Part shown: piece after piece, positions 5,661 through 9,809 of the stretch
How the letters are laid out: each line of letters opens with the position of its first letter
How positions within the stretch are numbered: position 1 is the first letter of the stretch
Source: Thermoproteota archaeon
GTDB lineage: Archaea; Thermoproteota; Korarchaeia; Korarchaeales; Korarchaeaceae
Reading direction: 5' to 3'
Assembly (NCBI GenBank): GCA_011042755.1
Contig: DRBY01000079.1
Location: 1 to 9,809 of the forward strand
Length of the DNA: 9,809 bases
Translations under genes and position numbers: made by a program
Notes under the pieces: model-generated
The model's input: only the letters and a program-made list of their open reading frames with translations
Told to the model about the DNA's origin: nothing
The model's database searches: none

Positions 5661-8000
5661 ATGGCAAAGTTCGCCCCGAAGATCGAACAGAAGAGATGGA
5701 CTCCAGAGATGGAGCTCGAGATTCAGGCGATATGGGAGAAGGAGCGTCTGTACACATTCGATCCAGACTCTCCAAAGCCTAAGTTCTCCATAGACACTCC
5801 TCCACCCTACGCGAGTGGGAAGTGGCACATCGCGGCGGCCATCCACTACGCGCAGATCGACATGATAGCCCGCTCCATGAGGATGCGGGGTTATGAGGTC
5901 TACTTCCCTTGGGGTATTGACAGGAACGGGCTTCCAGTGGAGGTGGAGACTGAGAAGAAGTACGGCATTCACATGCGTCAGTACCCCCGAGAGGAGTTCC
6001 TCAAGCTCTGCTCCCAGTTCCTCGATGAGAGTGAGATGGACATAGTCAGGATAGGAAAGAGATTGGGAATAAGCGCAGACTTCGAGAACATCCTCCGGAC
6101 TGACAGCGACGTGTGGCGAGCCGTCACTCAGGCCACATTCATAGACGCTTGGAACAAGGGCTACATCTACGAGGATTACAGGCCAAACAACTATTGTCCG
6201 AGGTGCGCGACTACGCTCGCAGATGCGGAGATCGAGTATAAGGAACTTGACGCCAAGCTGGTGTACCTGAAGTTCAAGACTGAGGACGGGGAGACGGTCA
6301 CAGTGGCCACGACCAGGCCGGAGCTGCTGCCAGCCTGCGCGGCCGTCATCTACAACCCTCACGACGAGAGGTACAAGTGGCTGCAGGGAAAGACGCTCAT
6401 TACGCCTCTCGGCCGGAAGGTCCCTGTGCTCGAGCACCCGGTTGTCGACCCCGAGTTTGGGACGGGGCTCGTGATGGTGTGCTCGTACGGAGACAAGGTA
6501 GACGTTCAGCTGTTCAGGGAGCTGGACCTAGAGCCCACCATAATCGTTGACGAGAATGGGTGTCTGAACGAGAGAGCCGGTAAGTACGCTGGTATGACCA
6601 TTAAGGAGGCGAGAGAGGCAATAGTAGAGGATCTGAAGGCAGCTGGGCTCGTTGAGAAGATCGAGGAGATGAAGCACAGGACCCCGGTCTGTTGGAGGTG
6701 CAAGACTCCCATAGAGATAGTCCCGATGAAGGAGTACTACCTGAAGCAGGTCGATTTCCTAGACGAACTCAGGAGGGCCGCCCTCGAAGAGATGAGGTTC
6801 TACCCAGACTGGTCGATACAGTACCTACTAGACTGGATCTCAGCCGTCGACTCTGACTGGCCAGTGTCGAGGAGGAGGTACTACGCGACCGAGATACCGA
6901 TCTGGTACTGCAAGTCTTGCGGAAAGCCCGTAGTCCCTCCGCCTGGGCGGTACTACAGACCCTGGAAGGAGGATCCACCCTTCGACAAGTGCCCTCACTG
7001 CGGCTCCTCAGAGGGGTTCGTGGGTGAGGACAGAGTGTTCGACACTTGGATGGACTCCGGGATCTCGCCGCTGGTGTACAACGGATACGGATGGAATGAG
7101 GAGCTCTTCAAGAAGCTGGGCGGCCCATCCGACCTCAGGCCCCAGGGGAAGGACATAGTCAGGACTTGGCTCTTCTACACGCTCCTCCGGGTCTACCTAG
7201 TCACAGGAAGGCACGCGTTCAAGCACGTCTGGATTGGGGGCATGGGGCTTGACGCTCAGGGCAGGGCCATGCACAAGTCCCTCGGTAACATAATCTACCC
7301 GTGGCCAATGTTCGAGAAGTACGGCGCCGACGCAGTGCGGTTCTTTGGTGCTGCAGAGGCCCATCACGGGTCAGACTTCAGGATCTCTGAGGCTAAGATC
7401 GCCGGGTCCTTCAAGTTCCTCCAGAAGCTGTGGAACGTCGCCAGGTTCATCTCAGCCTTCCCGATGCCAGAGGAGGAGCCCAAGCTGAAGCCAACAGACC
7501 TGTGGATCCTGGGTGAGATGAACGACTACCTGAGGAGGGCCCTCAAGGGGTACGAGAACTTCGACTTCTTCGACCCGGCCAACTCGGCGAGGACGTTCGT
7601 CTGGCAGGTGTTCGCTCCCCACTACATCGAGTTAGTGAAGGCGAGGGCTTACGGAGACGAGGGAATACCTGAGGAAGACGTCTTGGCCGCCAGGTGGACC
7701 CTCCACACCGTGCTTAGAGCTGTGCTTAGGTGGCTCGCTCCGATAACCCCGCACATCACCGATTACCTCTGGAGGCAGCTCTACGGAGGTTCAGTCCATC
7801 GAGAGACGATGCCAGAGCCGGAGCCAAGATGGGACACCGAGTACAAGGAGCTGGGTAAGAAGCTCATGGAGTTCAACAGCAGAGTATGGAAGATCAAGAA
7901 GGACTCAAACCTGCCCCTGAGCGCCGAGATCAGCATCGAGATACCGAGCGAGCTGAAACCCTTCGAAGAAGACCTAAGGAGACTTCACAACATAAAGTAG
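5661..8000 (+). CDS. valS: Valyl-tRNA synthetase, crenarchaeal type
   Basis: Class Ia synthetase charging tRNA-Val, with a CP1 editing domain that clears Thr-tRNA-Val. The 779-residue protein starts at an ATG with a good ribosome binding site. Seen: SIDTPPPYASGKWHIAAA near 45-60, where the HIGH motif reads HIAA (56-59); GIDRNGLPVEVETEKKYGI, a ValRS-type strand and unlike the GWDTHGLP of IleRS; a CP1 editing region with ATTRPELLPACAAVIYNP and GTGLVMVCSYGD; four CxxC zinc knuckles at 179/182, 344/347, 417/420 and 444/447; DTWMDSGIS; and a KMSKS equivalent MHKSLGN from 537. The C-terminal helical anticodon domain follows, but the protein is short, lacking the long coiled coil of bacterial ValRS. 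The altered HIGH and KMSKS signatures probably belong to a lineage variant, since all other domains are intact. An IleRS paralogue is the main alternative. Confidence 0.9.
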   Translation: MAKFAPKIEQKRWTPEMELEIQAIWEKERLYTFDPDSPKPKFSIDTPPPYASGKWHIAAAIHYAQIDMIARSMRMRGYEVYFPWGIDRNGLPVEVETEKKYGIHMRQYPREEFLKLCSQFLDESEMDIVRIGKRLGISADFENILRTDSDVWRAVTQATFIDAWNKGYIYEDYRPNNYCPRCATTLADAEIEYKELDAKLVYLKFKTEDGETVTVATTRPELLPACAAVIYNPHDERYKWLQGKTLITPLGRKVPVLEHPVVDPEFGTGLVMVCSYGDKVDVQLFRELDLEPTIIVDENGCLNERAGKYAGMTIKEAREAIVEDLKAAGLVEKIEEMKHRTPVCWRCKTPIEIVPMKEYYLKQVDFLDELRRAALEEMRFYPDWSIQYLLDWISAVDSDWPVSRRRYYATEIPIWYCKSCGKPVVPPPGRYYRPWKEDPPFDKCPHCGSSEGFVGEDRVFDTWMDSGISPLVYNGYGWNEELFKKLGGPSDLRPQGKDIVRTWLFYTLLRVYLVTGRHAFKHVWIGGMGLDAQGRAMHKSLGNIIYPWPMFEKYGADAVRFFGAAEAHHGSDFRISEAKIAGSFKFLQKLWNVARFISAFPMPEEEPKLKPTDLWILGEMNDYLRRALKGYENFDFFDPANSARTFVWQVFAPHYIELVKARAYGDEGIPEEDVLAARWTLHTVLRAVLRWLAPITPHITDYLWRQLYGGSVHRETMPEPEPRWDTEYKELGKKLMEFNSRVWKIKKDSNLPLSAEISIEIPSELKPFEEDLRRLHNIK

Positions 8001-8111
8001 TGGCGCCGGGGGTGGGATTTGAACCCACGTGGCCTCCTAGAGGCCACCGGATCTCGAGTCCGGCCCCTTGGCTTCGCCGGGCCGGAGGCCCTCTGGCTAG
8101 GGTACCCCGGC
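8001..8111 (-). tRNA. tRNA-Ser (anticodon CGA) with D-loop intron, CCA encoded
   Basis: Acceptor stem GCCGGGG (8111-8105) pairs with CCCCGGC (8011-8005), followed by discriminator G and an encoded CCA (8003-8001). The anticodon stem CCGGA/TCCGG carries loop CTCGAGA (8058-8052), anticodon CGA, reading the serine codon UCG. The long variable arm, TGGCCTC-TAG-GAGGCCA, is a 7-bp class II arm as expected for tRNA-Ser, and the T-arm is GTGGG-TTCAAAT-CCCAC. The D-arm region is 20 nt too long. Removing 8092-8073 gives a textbook D-arm: stem CCCT/AGGG, A14, G15, G18G19 and A21, with G26 next. The mature tRNA would then be 91 nt with CCA. The gene abuts the valS stop codon with no spacer, on the opposite strand. 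Confidence 0.93.
8073..8092 (-). other. Predicted 20-nt non-canonical tRNA intron (D-loop, between G18 and G19)
   Basis: Reading the minus strand, exon AGCC (8098-8095) faces intron GGCG (8078-8075), giving three Watson-Crick pairs and one A-G mismatch. The 3-nt bulge AGA (8094-8092) lies on the 5' side and the 3-nt bulge AAG (8074-8072) on the 3' side. The inner helix GGGCC/GGCCC (8091-8087 with 8083-8079) closes a TCC loop. This is the helix-bulge-helix geometry cut by archaeal tRNA splicing endonuclease, with cleavage after the second bulge base (AG|A and AA|G). Those cuts restore exactly the G18G19 pair and A21 of a normal D-loop. The outer exon helix is absent, so it is a relaxed form. 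Sites are predicted, not observed. Confidence 0.8.
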
Positions 8112-8137
8112 ACCCACTCTCTTTATCTCGGACGGGC

Positions 8138-8144
8138 TATATAA
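8138..8144 (-). promoter_or_regulatory. TATA box of tRNA-Ser
   Basis: TATATAA (plus-strand reading; nearly symmetric) is centred 30 nt from the tRNA-Ser 5' end, so transcription would begin a few nt before the mature end. It is only 19 nt from the ATG of the plus-strand mutase gene, too close to be that gene's TATA box, so the minus strand is preferred. Confidence 0.6.
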
Positions 8145-8159
8145 CGCATTTGGTGGGAG

Positions 8160-9503
8160 ATGGGAAAGCTCTTCGGAACTGCCGGTGTCAGGGACGTGTA
8201 CGGGGTAGAGATAGATGAGATGCTCCCTCTAGACTTCGGGAGGAGCGTGGCTAGAGTATTCTCCAGCGCCGATGTCGTGGTTAGCTGGGATGGTAGGCTC
8301 TCAAGCCCTTCACTGTCCTCGGCTGTCATCGCAGGAGTGCTTGCAGAGGGTAAGAACGTCAGGGTGCTCGGCCTCGCCCCGATGCCTGCTGCCTGCAGGG
8401 CCTCAATGAAGGAGGGTAGCCCGGGTGTGTACGTGACGGCTAGTCACAACCCTCCAGAGTACAACGGGCTGAAGGCCTTGATGGAGGACGGTTCCGAGGC
8501 CACGCGAGGTGTCGAGGAAAAGATAGAGCGTGAGATAACATCTCTCTCAAGACCAAAGTTGCCTGAGAGACCCCCAGCAGTGCTGCCCTCAGGTTACGGG
8601 GTAGCAGACTACCTGAGAGATTTAGTATCCTCGTCAGCCAGCGTCGGCGATCAGAAGGTCGTGGCAGACCCAGGAAACGGGTGTGCTTCTGATATAGCGC
8701 CGAGGGTCTTGTCTGAAATCGGCCTGAGCGTTATCTCAGTAAACGACTGGGTCGACGGCAGGTTCCCGATGAGGCCTTCAGAGCCGACTCCAGAGAATCT
8801 GAGGGGCCTCTCCGAGCTGATCTTGAGGACTGAGGCTGACTACGGAATCGCGTGGGATGGAGACGCAGACAGGGTCGCGTTAATCGATAGCCGAGGGAGG
8901 TTCGTCCCCCAGTATGCCGTCTCGTGCCTGGTGGCCCTGGCGCTCCGTGCAAAGAGGGCCATAATCTCGGTAGACATGGGGTGGGGCTTAAGAGACCTGC
9001 TCGAGAGGGAGGGCGGTGATGTGATCGTGTGGAGGCTAGGAGATCTCCACAGCGAGTATAAGAGGAGGCTGGAGGCTGGCTGGTCTGCTGATCTCGTCAC
9101 AGAGCCTTGGAAGATCATGGCTCCGACGTGGGGGCCTTACTTTGATGGGATCAAGGCTGCTGCGCTCGTGGCGCAGGCGGTACACGAGTTTGGATCGCTT
9201 GAAGAGGCTCTAGAGGCCGTGCCAAAGTATTACCAGGAGCGAATGAGTTTCAAGGTTTCCGGAGATCGGTCCGTGATATTCAACAGAGTGACTGAGGCGC
9301 TAGAAGAGGAGCTATCGTCGCAGGTGCGGGAAGTCGACAGGCTGGATGGCGTGAAGTTCATCTTGGAAGACGGATGGGTACTCATCCGCGTCAGCGGGAC
9401 GGAGCCCAAGATCAGAGTGTACGTTGAAGCCAAGACCGACGACAGGAAGAGGGAGCTCGCGAGTCTCGCCGTGAAGAAGCTGAGGGAGGCGGGGGTGACC
9501 TAG
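8160..9503 (+). CDS. Phosphoglucomutase/phosphomannomutase family protein
   Basis: A 447-residue alpha-D-phosphohexomutase that moves phosphate between C1 and C6 of a hexose or hexosamine phosphate through a phosphoserine; phosphomannomutase, phosphoglucomutase and phosphoglucosamine mutase are all possible. Domain marks in order: LFGTAGVR at the N-terminus; TASHNP with the catalytic Ser95; the Mg2+ loop DGDADR at 233-238; a sugar-binding loop region reading TEPWKIM with Glu315; and the phosphate-binding loop RVSGTEPKIRV starting at Arg410. The sugar loop lacks the GEESGH pattern that many members use to choose their substrate, so I leave the substrate open. The ATG at 8160 is preceded by GGTGGGAG, a weak ribosome binding site, and by TTTATCT (8122-8128), a possible TATA box giving a short leader. 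The GPN GTPase gene follows after 7 nt, implying one transcript. Confidence 0.92.
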   Translation: MGKLFGTAGVRDVYGVEIDEMLPLDFGRSVARVFSSADVVVSWDGRLSSPSLSSAVIAGVLAEGKNVRVLGLAPMPAACRASMKEGSPGVYVTASHNPPEYNGLKALMEDGSEATRGVEEKIEREITSLSRPKLPERPPAVLPSGYGVADYLRDLVSSSASVGDQKVVADPGNGCASDIAPRVLSEIGLSVISVNDWVDGRFPMRPSEPTPENLRGLSELILRTEADYGIAWDGDADRVALIDSRGRFVPQYAVSCLVALALRAKRAIISVDMGWGLRDLLEREGGDVIVWRLGDLHSEYKRRLEAGWSADLVTEPWKIMAPTWGPYFDGIKAAALVAQAVHEFGSLEEALEAVPKYYQERMSFKVSGDRSVIFNRVTEALEEELSSQVREVDRLDGVKFILEDGWVLIRVSGTEPKIRVYVEAKTDDRKRELASLAVKKLREAGVT

Positions 9504-9510
9504 GCTGGAT

Positions 9511-9809
9511 GTGGTATTCGTGCTAGGCATAGCTGGCTCTGGCAAGACTACCCTAACGCACGCCCTAGTCTCATGGCTCCAAGATAGGGGGTTGGATGTA
9601 CGCGCGGTGAACCTGGATCCAGGGGCCAAAACGCTGCCCTACGACCCGGCCCTCGACGTTCGAGAGATCGTCACGGTGGACGAACTGATGGAGAAGAGGG
9701 GCCTCGGACCAAACGGGGCCATACTAGAGGCCGTCGAGGTCATGGCGGGCAGGAGGTCGGACTTGATAAGAGAGATGGAGGGCATTAACGCAGATTATCT
9801 GGTAATAGA
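9511..9809 (+). CDS. GPN-loop GTPase, N-terminal part
   Basis: The first 99 residues of a GPN-loop GTPase, a dimeric P-loop NTPase found in archaea and eukaryotes. The eukaryotic members help RNA polymerase II assembly and nuclear import, while the archaeal role is unsettled. Seen: P-loop GIAGSGKTT at 6-14, the strand VNLDPGAKTLPYDPALDVRE that carries family residues after the P-loop, and the signature Gly-Pro-Asn at 66-68 in RGLGPNGAI, which inserts into the partner's active site. The GTG at 9511 gives the normal N-terminus just before the first strand. A CTG at 9505 is better placed relative to the G-rich stretch at 9491-9498 but is a rare start codon. The frame is open to the window edge, so about two thirds of the protein is missing. 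Confidence 0.92.
   Translation, partial: MVFVLGIAGSGKTTLTHALVSWLQDRGLDVRAVNLDPGAKTLPYDPALDVREIVTVDELMEKRGLGPNGAILEAVEVMAGRRSDLIREMEGINADYLVI

Noticed and set aside
5628..6437. A 269-codon open frame antisense to valS
   Set aside because: It covers the catalytic core and editing region of valS on the opposite strand, with no family motif of its own.
5661..8000. Isoleucyl-tRNA synthetase as the name of the long synthetase
   Set aside because: The strand after the HIGH region reads GIDRNGLPVE and the editing domain matches ValRS patterns. The IleRS GWDTHGLP signature is absent.
8001..8111. tRNA-Ser as a pseudogene because of its overlong D region
   Set aside because: All stems, the class II arm, the anticodon, the discriminator and the CCA are intact, and one 20-nt excision restores every conserved D-loop base.
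7886..8218. A 110-codon plus-strand frame running through tRNA-Ser
   Set aside because: It overlaps the valS end, the tRNA and the mutase start in a different frame. The VGFEPTW-like peptide it contains is the usual artefact of translating tRNA T-arms.
1..9809. Search for mobile elements, CRISPR repeats or defence genes
   Set aside because: No transposase, integrase, direct repeat array or toxin-antitoxin pair was seen. All recognised genes are core archaeal functions.

Overview
The window looks like part of a hyperthermophilic archaeal chromosome, most likely from the TACK group (Crenarchaeota/Korarchaeota side). Four things point there. A geranylgeranylglyceryl-phosphate (ether lipid) synthase is present. 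The valyl-tRNA synthetase is of crenarchaeal type. TATA-like boxes lie about 26-30 nt upstream of genes that mostly lack ribosome binding sites. The tRNA genes encode CCA and one carries an unusual intron. GC is clearly above 50 % and coding density is high. I see no mobile element, CRISPR array or integrase. Species cannot be read from the sequence.

Layout. On the minus strand at the left edge is a 3'-truncated tyrosyl-tRNA synthetase (1-907). It diverges from cysteinyl-tRNA synthetase (970-2400, +) across a short TATA-bearing gap. cysS converges on a Mut7-C RNase-domain protein with a zinc ribbon (2486-2974, -). A 199-bp non-coding stretch then leads to tRNA-Gln(TTG) (3174-3251, -), whose TATA box contains the stop codon of the geranylgeranylglyceryl-phosphate synthase gene (3276-4052, -). 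The synthase gene is divergent from a DUF99/endonuclease V-like gene (4104-4649, +), and both sit about 26 nt from one symmetric TATA element. Next on the plus strand come a PfkB sugar/nucleoside kinase (4703-5644) and, 16 nt later with a ribosome binding site, valyl-tRNA synthetase (5661-8000). The valS stop codon directly abuts the 3' end of tRNA-Ser(CGA) on the opposite strand (8001-8111). That tRNA gene is interrupted by a 20-nt insertion in the D-loop that reads as an archaeal bulge-helix-bulge intron. On the plus strand follow a phosphoglucomutase/phosphomannomutase family gene (8160-9503) and the start of a GPN-loop GTPase (9511-right edge).

Functional theme. Most genes are housekeeping translation genes: three aminoacyl-tRNA synthetases and two tRNAs. 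Single genes for ether-lipid synthesis, sugar phosphate metabolism, a putative RNase, a putative nuclease-fold protein and a GPN GTPase are interleaved. No accessory defence or mobile system is visible. The most unusual items are the D-loop tRNA intron, the altered HIGH and KMSKS signatures of ValRS, the sugar-loop variant of the phosphomutase, and the compact overlapping or bidirectional promoters.
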